64,000 nucleotides of DNA from Butyrivibrio sp. MB2005 (lineage in GTDB: Bacteria; Bacillota; Clostridia; Lachnospirales; Lachnospiraceae): positions 62,001 through 126,000 of the forward strand of contig NZ_AUJP01000004.1 in NCBI RefSeq assembly GCF_000424285.1, written 5' to 3'. Each line of letters starts with the position of its first letter. Within the stretch, counting starts at the first letter, position 1. The position numbers and the translations under genes are program-made. Below, piece by piece: positions 47,140 through 53,969 of this stretch. The notes below the pieces were generated by a model, which was not told the origin of the DNA, did no database searches, and worked only from the letters and a program-made list of their open reading frames with translations.

Positions 47140-47956
47140 GATCGGTTCTGTCAGTGTATATGCCTTTTATTCCAAGATCAAAATATGATGCGATGGCAGC
47201 ATCCTCATTTACTGTATGAACATAAATGGGGGTGTCTGTTTTTTTCAGGATTTCCAGAAACTGCGGATCATCAGCCCACTCTGCGTAAACAGTAAAGCCT
47301 ACCAGGTGCTTTTTTGCGATATCCATAAGGGCTTTTTCAGTTCGCTCAGATTCTTCTGTTTCGTAGAGGGTGTAGATCACATGGTCAAATCCCGAGCGGA
47401 TTACAGGCTCGTATTCTTTTGCATGGTAGATCTGAATTATAAAGCGGTCCTCTAGATCCGTGTAATCATGGGATACCATTTTGCAGAATTTCTCGTTTTC
47501 TTCCTTTGTGTCAGTGACAATAAGAAGGTCTTCGTGAGCTCGCATAAATTCTGCCACATCCTCAAAGGTCATGGGAGTAAAGCATCCATCAATTTTGCAT
47601 TCAAGATAATCTGCCAGTGAAGGAGCAACTCCGGGAGTCATCTGCTCATCGCCCTTATATAGATCACCCCAGGCATAGCCCGGTACCAGATGGTCATCGC
47701 TGGTATAATGAAAATCCATCTCAATTATGCGGTTCCCCGCATTATAGCTGTTTTCCAGGGCTTCCTTTGAATTGGTATAGGTATAGAGATTGCCGTTTTC
47801 ATCAGCTATCTCGCCGCATGCATGAATAATATATTTGTTTTCTGCAAAGTATTCTCGCATGGCATCCACCTTTGCAGTTCTTTTTGCGCCTCCGCAGCCT
47901 GTCAGAAAAGAAAGCATGCAAAAACATGCTGCCACGCGTAAAATAAAGCTTTTCAT
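47117..47956 (-). CDS. Glycerophosphodiester phosphodiesterase-like lipoprotein
   Basis: A 279-residue lipoprotein with lipobox LTGC (Cys21) and a GDPD-type barrel. Family landmarks are YIIHACGEI (where active enzymes have HRG), ALENSYNAGNRIIEMDFHYTSDDHLVPGY, and VYVHTVNEDAAIASYFDLGIKGIYTDR. The HRG arginine is replaced by Ala (HAC), and the usual second histidine of the HD pair is changed to GYAW, so activity is doubtful. If active it would split glycerophosphodiesters such as teichoic acid products at the outer membrane face. GGAG lies before the ATG. The gene shares its 3' end with the convergent YfhO gene. Confidence 0.85.
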   Translation of the reverse strand: MKSFILRVAACFCMLSFLTGCGGAKRTAKVDAMREYFAENKYIIHACGEIADENGNLYTYTNSKEALENSYNAGNRIIEMDFHYTSDDHLVPGYAWGDLYKGDEQMTPGVAPSLADYLECKIDGCFTPMTFEDVAEFMRAHEDLLIVTDTKEENEKFCKMVSHDYTDLEDRFIIQIYHAKEYEPVIRSGFDHVIYTLYETEESERTEKALMDIAKKHLVGFTVYAEWADDPQFLEILKKTDTPIYVHTVNEDAAIASYFDLGIKGIYTDRTDLSENNVR

Positions 47957-47974
47957 GATTTTGTTTGCACTCCA

Positions 47975-47983
47975 TGTTATAAT
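47975..47983 (+). promoter_or_regulatory. Extended -10 promoter of the LtaS-type gene
   Basis: TGT-TATAAT at 47975-47983, 38 bases before the ATG at 48022 and with GGGAG in the leader. It lies in the short divergent gap to the GDPD gene. Confidence 0.5.
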
Positions 47984-48021
47984 ATTGCTGCTTTTGATTA
48001 TATCATTTTTGGGAGTTTTTA

Positions 48022-50262
48022 ATGGGAAAGAAAAAGAAATTAGTTTTTAGAAATATACCGGTAACGCTTATCATGACGATACCGTTTTTATTGTTTTTTA
48101 CTGCCTGGTGGTTTTTCCATACCTGGAGCACCATGACGGTTAATGAGCTTGTATTCAATATAAAGATGTCGATGTCAGGTGCATCACATGCCATGATAAA
48201 GCTGTTTTTGATGGAGGCTCTGCTTCCTACGATTGTGGCAGGAATTATCCTGTATCTGATAATAAGCTTTGCAGGCAACAAGGTATTTGGCGGCAAAAAG
48301 AGACTTATTCTGATCCTGGTTGATATAGCGGTTTTGATAGCAGCCATTGCTTATACCTGGGTTATGCTTGATATGACAAAGTATATCGAGCAGCAGATAA
48401 ATGCATCAAAATTCATCGAAGAAAACTATGTGGATCCAAATGATGTAACCCTGGAGTTTCCTGTAAAGAAGAGAAATCTCATCTATGTTTATCTTGAGTC
48501 TGTAGAGGTTACGGATGCAGATAAAGAAAACGGCGGATCCTTTGAGAAGAGCAGGATACCCGAGCTTACTCAGCTTTCTCACGAAAATGAGAACTTCAGC
48601 GGTGATAATAAAACTCTTGATGGCGGATTTTCCATGCCCGGGACTGACTGGACTATGGGTGCTATATTTGCTCAGTCATCAGGCCTTCCTTTGCAGATTC
48701 GAATTGAAGCAAACAGCATGTCAAGCCAGGAGAAATTCTTCCCCAGCGTTTGTGCAATAGGAGATATCCTTGAAGCAGAGGGCTATCACAATGAATTTGT
48801 CTGCGGATCGGAAGCGGGCTTTGGCGGAAGAGAGCTGTTTTTCAAATCTCATGGCAATTATGATATCTGCGATTACCCCTATGCCAAGGAGCAGGGATGG
48901 ATTCCTCAGGACTACGGCGTGTGGTGGGGCTATGAAGATGAGAAGCTTTTTGAGTTTTCTAAAAAGAGACTTGAGGAATTGTCAAAGAGCGATGACCCTT
49001 TCAATCTCACAATTATTACTGCGGATACCCATTTTGAGGATGGTTATGTGTGCAGACTTTGCGAGAACGAGTTTGAGGATCAGTATTCAAATGTTTATGC
49101 CTGCTCAAGCAGACAGGTTACTGAATTTGTGAAGTGGATAAAAGAGCAGGATTTCTATGAAAATACCACTGTAGTTCTTGTGGGAGATCATCCTACAATG
49201 GATGCTGATTTCTGCGCCATGATAGACGAGGACTATGTCAGAAGAGTATATACCTGCTACTTAAATGCAGATGCCAGTGTACAGCAGACAGGTAAGAGAA
49301 GAGAGTACACTACCTTTGACATGTTCCCCACAACCCTTGCAGCTATGGGCGTAAAGATTGAAGGCGATAGACTTGGACTTGGAACAAACCTCTTTTCATC
49401 TGAGGATACGCTCCTTGAAAAATATGGTATGGAGCATGAGTTCGAGGAGCTTTCAAGAAGGTCTGCTTTCATGGATGAGCTGGCAGAGATGGATGAATAT
49501 GACATCGCCATGCAGAATTACAGCGATCCTACAGCAGCTGCAGATATTTCGATTGAAGATGACGGAACAGTAAGGATTGTTGTTTCTGATATCCAGAATG
49601 TAAATGAGCAGATCACAAGTGTTGAGCTTAACTGTGTTCCGGATGGGGATTCATCAAGGAAGATAGTCCTGAATATGGACAAACAGCCGGATGGGTCTTA
49701 TGTTTCTGAAGTGTCTTTGGCAGACATAGATGTCGACGATACAGATTTTAATATTTATGTAAACAGTGCCCTTGGTTCAAGATGGCAGGTATTTGCTCAA
49801 AGGGGTGACATGAATCTCAAGCAGACAGATTTTGCAGAATACCTTTCTGCCATCGAAGACTACCTTGAAACCGGTAACTACACAGTTCTGATTTCTACTC
49901 GTAAGAACGCAACGGCCCGTCTTACCAAGGACAACATTGCAGCACTTAATGAAATCGGAATCACCGATGATATAGTATCAGGGGAGGATATGACTATCGT
50001 TGCAGCCATTTCTGCAGACGGCTCCGAGAGTCATGTAACAAAAGACTATGCCGAGATCACAGGTACAATCCCCAATGGAACTACCTATCTCGTTAAGGGC
50101 AGCTGGAATGGTTCAGATGAGGGCAGCTTTGGCATCATCGTAGACGATCAGGACCGCATGATCCAGCGTAAAGGCCTTCACTTTGCAGTCATAAACAACC
50201 AGACAGGCCGCGTCATCGACTGCGTCGACTTTGACCTCATCGATGGCGAAACAAGACGCTGA
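48022..50262 (+). CDS. LtaS/OpgB-type phosphoglycerol transferase with extra C-terminal domains
   Basis: A 746-residue membrane protein. Three helices (about 13-33, 61-85, 94-115) precede an extracytoplasmic sulfatase-fold domain (about 150-480). Catalytic-type features are YVYLESVE (E159), PGTDWTMG (a threonine nucleophile at 208 or 211), ITADTHFED and VLVGDHPTMD (D390-H391). These place it with the lipoteichoic-acid synthase and OpgB phosphoglycerol transferases, which take phosphoglycerol from phosphatidylglycerol. Residues about 505-595 look like an Ig-type beta domain, and 604-746 contain elements of the ILEI/FAM3 carbohydrate-binding-like domain, including GLHFAVINNQTGRVIDCVDFD-type strands. 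Three rather than five helices is short for LtaS. GGGAG lies before the ATG. Confidence 0.88.
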   Translation: MGKKKKLVFRNIPVTLIMTIPFLLFFTAWWFFHTWSTMTVNELVFNIKMSMSGASHAMIKLFLMEALLPTIVAGIILYLIISFAGNKVFGGKKRLILILVDIAVLIAAIAYTWVMLDMTKYIEQQINASKFIEENYVDPNDVTLEFPVKKRNLIYVYLESVEVTDADKENGGSFEKSRIPELTQLSHENENFSGDNKTLDGGFSMPGTDWTMGAIFAQSSGLPLQIRIEANSMSSQEKFFPSVCAIGDILEAEGYHNEFVCGSEAGFGGRELFFKSHGNYDICDYPYAKEQGWIPQDYGVWWGYEDEKLFEFSKKRLEELSKSDDPFNLTIITADTHFEDGYVCRLCENEFEDQYSNVYACSSRQVTEFVKWIKEQDFYENTTVVLVGDHPTMDADFCAMIDEDYVRRVYTCYLNADASVQQTGKRREYTTFDMFPTTLAAMGVKIEGDRLGLGTNLFSSEDTLLEKYGMEHEFEELSRRSAFMDELAEMDEYDIAMQNYSDPTAAADISIEDDGTVRIVVSDIQNVNEQITSVELNCVPDGDSSRKIVLNMDKQPDGSYVSEVSLADIDVDDTDFNIYVNSALGSRWQVFAQRGDMNLKQTDFAEYLSAIEDYLETGNYTVLISTRKNATARLTKDNIAALNEIGITDDIVSGEDMTIVAAISADGSESHVTKDYAEITGTIPNGTTYLVKGSWNGSDEGSFGIIVDDQDRMIQRKGLHFAVINNQTGRVIDCVDFDLIDGETRR

Positions 50263-50264
50263 CC

Positions 50265-50754
50265 CGCCCCTCGGCGGAGCCCGAAATTGTCGCCATCCCC
50301 GCACCGGGACAAATCGGCTGAGCCATCATTTCGCTTTACCCCTCGCAGGAGCTGCTATCATAGCCATCCCGTGCTGCGCTCCTCAAGACATGAAAATTCC
50401 CAGGGCTTTTTATAAGCGTATGCTGCTTAGCAAAACTCACATCTGCGCATAGGATTAGTAAAATGGTCCATTGCCAGCGATTATATGCGAGCGCTCGTTT
50501 TCTTATACCTACTATTGGTTTTGAAAACAAGCGAGCATAACGAGCTGGCAATGGACCATTTTGATAATTTAAAGGCGCAGATGTTCAAACATGTTGCACG
50601 CAGCATACATAAACGCCCTGGGAATTTTCATATCGTCGCAAGCTGCACGGGATGGCCATAACAACGGCTCCTGCGAGGGATTACCCTGCAATGATGGCTC
50701 CATCCACTACACCGGTGCGGGGATGGCGATAATTTCTGCAGCCGCCGAGGGGCG
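50265..50754. repeat. Giant segmented inverted repeat filling a convergent intergenic region
   Basis: Nine left-arm blocks are reverse complements of nine right-arm blocks in mirrored order: 50265-50277/50742-50754 (13), 50283-50307/50712-50736 (25, one mismatch), 50320-50330/50690-50700 (11), 50340-50352/50667-50679 (13), 50363-50374/50645-50656 (12), 50390-50406/50615-50631 (17), 50418-50426/50600-50608 (9), 50439-50448/50575-50584 (10) and 50460-50478/50544-50562 (19). In total 128 of 129 bases match. Spacers of 5-15 bases do not match and often differ in length. The centre holds CGAGCGCTCG (50488-50497) and GTTTTC/GAAAAC (50497-50502/50523-50528). Both arms are visibly more GC-rich than the flanks. 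The element runs from the stop of the LtaS-type gene to the stop of the ANTAR gene. As RNA or single-stranded DNA it would form a rod with regular internal loops. I know no matching family. Confidence 0.93.
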
Positions 50755-50765
50755 AGTATGCTATT

Positions 50766-51311
50766 TTAGCCAAGGGATATGATCATTTCGGCAGTTTCCA
50801 GGAGGGAGGTGCCGGAGTCCATGGAGCATTTTTGGAGGTAACGATGGGCCTCCGGTTCTGTCATTTTGTGACGCTCCATTAGGAGAGCTTTGGCTGAGTC
50901 TATGACTTTTTGGTCCTCGGCACTTCTGAAACGGTGCTTTTCTTTGATCTTTTTTCTGCGTTTTGTGACACCCTCTACCATGAGCTCTAAGGTGGAGATC
51001 AGGTCGTCCTTTTTGAGAGGTGTGGGCAGATAGATTATGCTTTCGGGGAAAACTGCTTCGTCAGTTTTGGAAGGGCTTGCGATCAGCAGCATGCTGAAAT
51101 ATTCGGACATGTTTTCTGCAAGTTCATTGTAGAGCATGTCACCGAGACGATAGCCGCACACAATTACTCCACTACCCAGATTCTCCATAGCAGAGAGGAC
51201 CTGGGCACCGGAGGTACACACATACGCCGGCTCAAAACCGCCACGCATCAATATGCTTTTGAAATTTCCGGCATCAGTCTGCGATGCAAATGCGACAATG
51301 ATGTTCTGCAA
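50766..51311 (-). CDS. ANTAR-domain RNA-binding antiterminator with pseudo-receiver domain
   Basis: A 181-residue protein with a CheY-like N-terminal domain (1-110), a helical linker rich in Lys/Arg, and a C-terminal ANTAR domain (about 118-175: SAEDQKVIDSAKALLMERHKMTEPEAHRYLQKCSMD, split here only for naming). ANTAR proteins bind paired hairpins in leaders and stop premature termination. At the usual phosphoacceptor position the receiver has VIVCGYRLGD, with no Asp, so it is probably not phosphorylated. It lies 19 bases after glnA on the same strand; glnA-linked ANTAR proteins are known in clostridia and are thought to control nitrogen genes. Shine-Dalgarno is weak. Confidence 0.92.
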   Translation of the reverse strand: MQNIIVAFASQTDAGNFKSILMRGGFEPAYVCTSGAQVLSAMENLGSGVIVCGYRLGDMLYNELAENMSEYFSMLLIASPSKTDEAVFPESIIYLPTPLKKDDLISTLELMVEGVTKRRKKIKEKHRFRSAEDQKVIDSAKALLMERHKMTEPEAHRYLQKCSMDSGTSLLETAEMIISLG

Positions 51312-51330
51312 GCTCTAAAATCTCCCGAAG

Positions 51331-52635
51331 TTACTGGTTTCTTAAATACTCCTTCAGCTCCCACTGAGTTACGCAGGTTCTGAAATTCTTCCATTCCTTT
51401 TTCTTGGAATCAAGGAATTTACTGTAAACAGTCTCTCCAAGAATATTCTTAACAAAAGAATCATTGCTGTATGCTTCAATTGCTTCGCCGAGAGTCTCGG
51501 GAAGAGTTGTGAGACCTTCGCTGTGTCCTGCTACAAGTTCATCGGGAGGAGTGAGCTTTTTCTCAATACCATCCATACCTGCAGCCAGGATAAGAGCCAG
51601 TGAAAGATAAGGATTGCTTGTAGCATCCGGGTTCCTGAGCTCTATGCGGATACCGCTGCTCTTGGCAGAATGTACTCTGATAAGGGCACTGCGGTTAGAT
51701 GAAGATGATGACCAGGAAATGAAAACAGGTGCGTCGTATCCCGGAACAAGTCTCTTATATGAATTTACAAGTGGATTGGTTACCAGGGCCATACCCTTTA
51801 TATGCTGCAAAATACCTGCGATGAAGCTCTTTGCTGTACCTGACAACTCGCTGCCATCAGCAAAGACGTCCTTTCCGGAATTGTCCTCGCAGAGAATATT
51901 TATATGCATACCTGAACCGTTGATACCTTCCTTGGGCTTTGGCATAAAGGTTGCATACAGACCGTGCCTCTTGGCAATGGTTTTTACAGCCATCTTGAAG
52001 GTCATGATCTTATCTGCCATTATCTCAGCGTTGTCCTCAGTAAAATCTATTTCGTGCTGAGCAGGAGAAATCTCATGATGGGATGAGGTTATATTAAAAT
52101 CAAGCTCTTCAAGGTTCATGATGATGTCGCGGCGGACATTTTCGCCCTGATCAGCAGGGGCAAGATCAAAATAGCCTGCTCTCTCATGGGTATTGGTGGT
52201 AGGCTGACCTTCATCATCAAGATCGAACAGGAAAAATTCCAGCTCAGGATCTGCTTTAAATGAAAGGCCCATATCTTCTGCACGGGACAGAACCTTTTTC
52301 AGAATATATCTGGGGTCACCTTCGAAGGGCTTCCTGTCAGAGGAGTATACGTTGCAGAACATTCTGGCAACCTTGCCGCTCTGAGGGCGCCAGGGATATA
52401 TCTGGAAGCTGTCCAGGTCCGGATACAGATACAGTTCACTATCGTGGTCCTGACCAAAACCTTCTATTGCAGAACCATCAAAGAAGCACTCGTTATTAAG
52501 AGCAGCATCGAGCTGGTTCGCAGTGATTGCTATATTTTTGGGAGTTCCGTAGATATCGCAGAATTGAAGTCTGATGAAAGCCACATCCTCTTCATCGACA
52601 ATCCTGAATATATCCTCTTTTGTTAGTTTGCTCAT
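51331..52635 (-). CDS. glnA: Glutamine synthetase type I
   Basis: A 434-residue GSI enzyme of the alpha length class. Landmarks are CFFDGSAIEGF near the start, LEFFLFDLDDEGQP with the metal-binding glutamates, SSHHEISPAQHEIDF, NGSGMHINI, KRLVPGYDAPVFISWSSSSSNRSALIRVH and RIELRNPDATSNPYL. It makes glutamine from glutamate, ammonia and ATP in the cytoplasm. The C-terminal adenylylation tyrosine region of beta-type enzymes is absent, in line with regulation by feedback and by the ANTAR protein downstream. GGAGG lies five bases before the ATG. The upstream leader is AT-rich with two hairpin-forming palindromes. Confidence 0.96.
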   Translation of the reverse strand: MSKLTKEDIFRIVDEEDVAFIRLQFCDIYGTPKNIAITANQLDAALNNECFFDGSAIEGFGQDHDSELYLYPDLDSFQIYPWRPQSGKVARMFCNVYSSDRKPFEGDPRYILKKVLSRAEDMGLSFKADPELEFFLFDLDDEGQPTTNTHERAGYFDLAPADQGENVRRDIIMNLEELDFNITSSHHEISPAQHEIDFTEDNAEIMADKIMTFKMAVKTIAKRHGLYATFMPKPKEGINGSGMHINILCEDNSGKDVFADGSELSGTAKSFIAGILQHIKGMALVTNPLVNSYKRLVPGYDAPVFISWSSSSSNRSALIRVHSAKSSGIRIELRNPDATSNPYLSLALILAAGMDGIEKKLTPPDELVAGHSEGLTTLPETLGEAIEAYSNDSFVKNILGETVYSKFLDSKKKEWKNFRTCVTQWELKEYLRNQ

Positions 52636-52653
52636 ATGACCTCCTAAATCGTT

Positions 52654-52675
52654 TTACAATTATCTACTATTGTAA
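52654..52675 (-). promoter_or_regulatory. Inverted repeat just upstream of the glnA Shine-Dalgarno
   Basis: TTACAAT and ATTGTAA (52654-52660 and 52669-52675) are perfect inverted repeats around eight bases. It may be an operator or a leader hairpin. A second palindrome in the same gap is CCGATA-CTAT-TATCGG at 52740-52755. Between them lies a very A/T-rich stretch (52683-52710) that could act as a terminator tail in the glnA leader. Confidence 0.45.
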
Positions 52676-52719
52676 TTCAAAATCTAAAAAAAAAATAAAA
52701 TTTTTTTTGAAAAAGGGGT

Positions 52720-52746
52720 TAAGTTTTTTTAATTCCTGTCCGATAC
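52720..52746 (+). promoter_or_regulatory. Possible distal sigma-28 promoter upstream of flgM
   Basis: TAAG (52720-52723), exactly 15 bases, then TCCGATAC (52739-52746) resembles TAAA-N15-GCCGATAT with three deviations. Its -10 half overlaps a palindrome, so the match may be fortuitous. The 326-base gap 52636-52961 otherwise holds the glnA leader on the minus strand, the proximal sigma-28 promoter, and no gene that I can see. Confidence 0.35.
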
Positions 52747-52889
52747 TATTATCGGTGGGGAAGAAAAGTACAATACCTTGGGTTTTCCTACAGGATACTA
52801 CAATATAGAGTATGATGATTTTTTTATCAACAAGATTGTGTGCGGGAGAAAATTTTTTAAGTAAATTTGAAAAAATTTCCAAATACATC

Positions 52890-52916
52890 TAAAGTAAAAT
52901 CAGAATACGCCGATAA
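52890..52916 (+). promoter_or_regulatory. Sigma-28 (SigD/FliA) promoter of flgM
   Basis: TAAA (52890-52893), 15 bases, GCCGATAA (52909-52916): an almost perfect flagellar class 3 promoter. FlgM is the anti-sigma factor of this sigma, so the circuit is self-limiting. The ATG is 46 bases downstream with AAGGAGG. Confidence 0.9.
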
Positions 52917-52961
52917 AAGTAGTAGAACTGAAGAAATTCTCCAAGGAAGGAGGACAAGAAT

Positions 52962-53243
52962 ATGCGTATAGAAGCTTACAGCCAGATTCAACAGGTTTAT
53001 GGCACAGGCAAAGTGAATAGGACCGCTAAGACTGAGAAGACTAATAGTGTTTCTGACACTCTTAAGATATCTTCAATCGGTAAGGATATTCAGATCGCCA
53101 AGCAGGCTGTGAAAGAAGCTCCGGATGTCAGGGAGGACGTAACGGCACCTATTAAGGCTGCTATTCAAAACGGAACGTATGACGTTAGCGGAGAGGATTT
53201 TGCAGATAAGCTCCTCGCTAAACTCAGCGAATCATTTGGCTAA
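52962..53243 (+). CDS. flgM: Anti-sigma-28 factor FlgM
   Basis: A 93-residue protein with a disordered N-terminal half and a C-terminal helical half (DVTAPIKAAIQNGTYDVSGEDFADKLL), the SigD-binding pattern of FlgM. It holds SigD/FliA inactive until the hook-basal body is complete and FlgM is exported. It is the first gene of the flagellar block and has its own sigma-28 promoter. AAGGAGG precedes the ATG. A hairpin terminator or attenuator follows before flgN. Confidence 0.93.
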   Translation: MRIEAYSQIQQVYGTGKVNRTAKTEKTNSVSDTLKISSIGKDIQIAKQAVKEAPDVREDVTAPIKAAIQNGTYDVSGEDFADKLLAKLSESFG

Positions 53244-53267
53244 TGTCCAATTTAATAAAGAACTAAT

Positions 53268-53318
53268 AGAGCCGGCTTAACTTAAGTGGTTAGCTCCAGG
53301 GGTGAAGCGGGCTCTTTT
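53268..53318 (+). terminator. Terminator or attenuator between flgM and flgN
   Basis: AGAGCCGGCTT (53268-53278) pairs with AAGCGGGCTCT (53305-53315), 10 of 11 positions, around a 26-base loop, followed by TTTTG. It may lower read-through from flgM into flgN. Confidence 0.65.
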
Positions 53319-53354
53319 GTTATGCCTTGAGATAGATGAAAGGAGGGCTTTATA

Positions 53355-53876
53355 GTGTCCAGTTTGTTAGAGAATTTAGTGGAAGTACTAGACAGAGAAT
53401 GTGCGCTATATGAAAAGCTTCTGGAACTTTCATCCAGAAAAACTCCAATCATCATTCAAAGAGATCTTAAGACTCTTGCCAAGATCACAGAGGATGAACA
53501 GGTTGTTGTGTCCTTTATAAATGCTGTTGATAAGGAACGCGAGAGTGCTATGGACAGCATAGCTGATGTGATCGGTGAAAAGGGTAATGACCTAAAGCTC
53601 ACAGATCTTGTCAGAATGCTTAATTCAAGACCTAATGAACAGAAAGCTCTGGCTTCAAAAAGAGACAGGCTTAAGGAAGTTGCAACCAACGTTCAGAGGG
53701 TAAATGATCAGAATCAGATGCTGCTTCAGAGTTCACTGGAGATGGTTCAGTATGAGATGAATATCATCCAGTCCGCAAGGAGAGCACCGGAAACTGCAAA
53801 TTATACAAGATTTGCAGGAACAAGAGGCGACAGGATAGGTGTTGCCATGACAGGGCGTTTTGACGCAAAACAGTAA
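53355..53876 (+). CDS. flgN: FlgN-family flagellar export chaperone
   Basis: A 173-residue helical protein of the FlgN family. The pattern LLENLVEVLDRECALYEKLLELSSRKTPIIIQRDLKTLAKITEDEQ is typical of its N-terminal half; the C-terminal part with NQMLLQSSLEMVQYEMNII binds the hook-associated proteins. It protects FlgK and FlgL before export and sits directly before two flgK genes. The start is GTG 53355 with AGGAGGG eight bases upstream. Confidence 0.9.
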   Translation: MSSLLENLVEVLDRECALYEKLLELSSRKTPIIIQRDLKTLAKITEDEQVVVSFINAVDKERESAMDSIADVIGEKGNDLKLTDLVRMLNSRPNEQKALASKRDRLKEVATNVQRVNDQNQMLLQSSLEMVQYEMNIIQSARRAPETANYTRFAGTRGDRIGVAMTGRFDAKQ

Positions 53877-53919
53877 GTAAAAACCTTGAAAAATAGGCAA
53901 AAAACCATTTACAAAAGCA

Positions 53920-53946
53920 TAAAGAAACTTCTAAAACCTCCGATAT
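53920..53946 (+). promoter_or_regulatory. Sigma-28 promoter of the first flgK gene
   Basis: TAAA (53920-53923), 15 bases, TCCGATAT (53939-53946). Only the first base of the -10 half departs from GCCGATAT. It drives flgK and probably the downstream genes to csrA. The ATG is 24 bases further on. Confidence 0.85.
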
Positions 53947-53969
53947 AAATATTAGTCGGAGGTATTTTT

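Noticed and set aside
50231..50782. Short open frames in the palindrome (50231-50452 plus, 50336-50551 minus, 50591-50782 plus), two of which share the peptide pattern AARDG...SCEG
   Set aside because: The shared peptide is only a by-product of one conserved DNA block pair. Spacer lengths in the two arms differ by 1, 2, 3 or 5 bases, so no common reading frame is kept across blocks, and none has a good ribosome site.
52739..52765. A sigma-28 promoter on the minus strand for glnA using ACCGATAA
   Set aside because: The box at 15 bases upstream reads TATT, and glnA is not a motility gene; the match comes from the palindrome.
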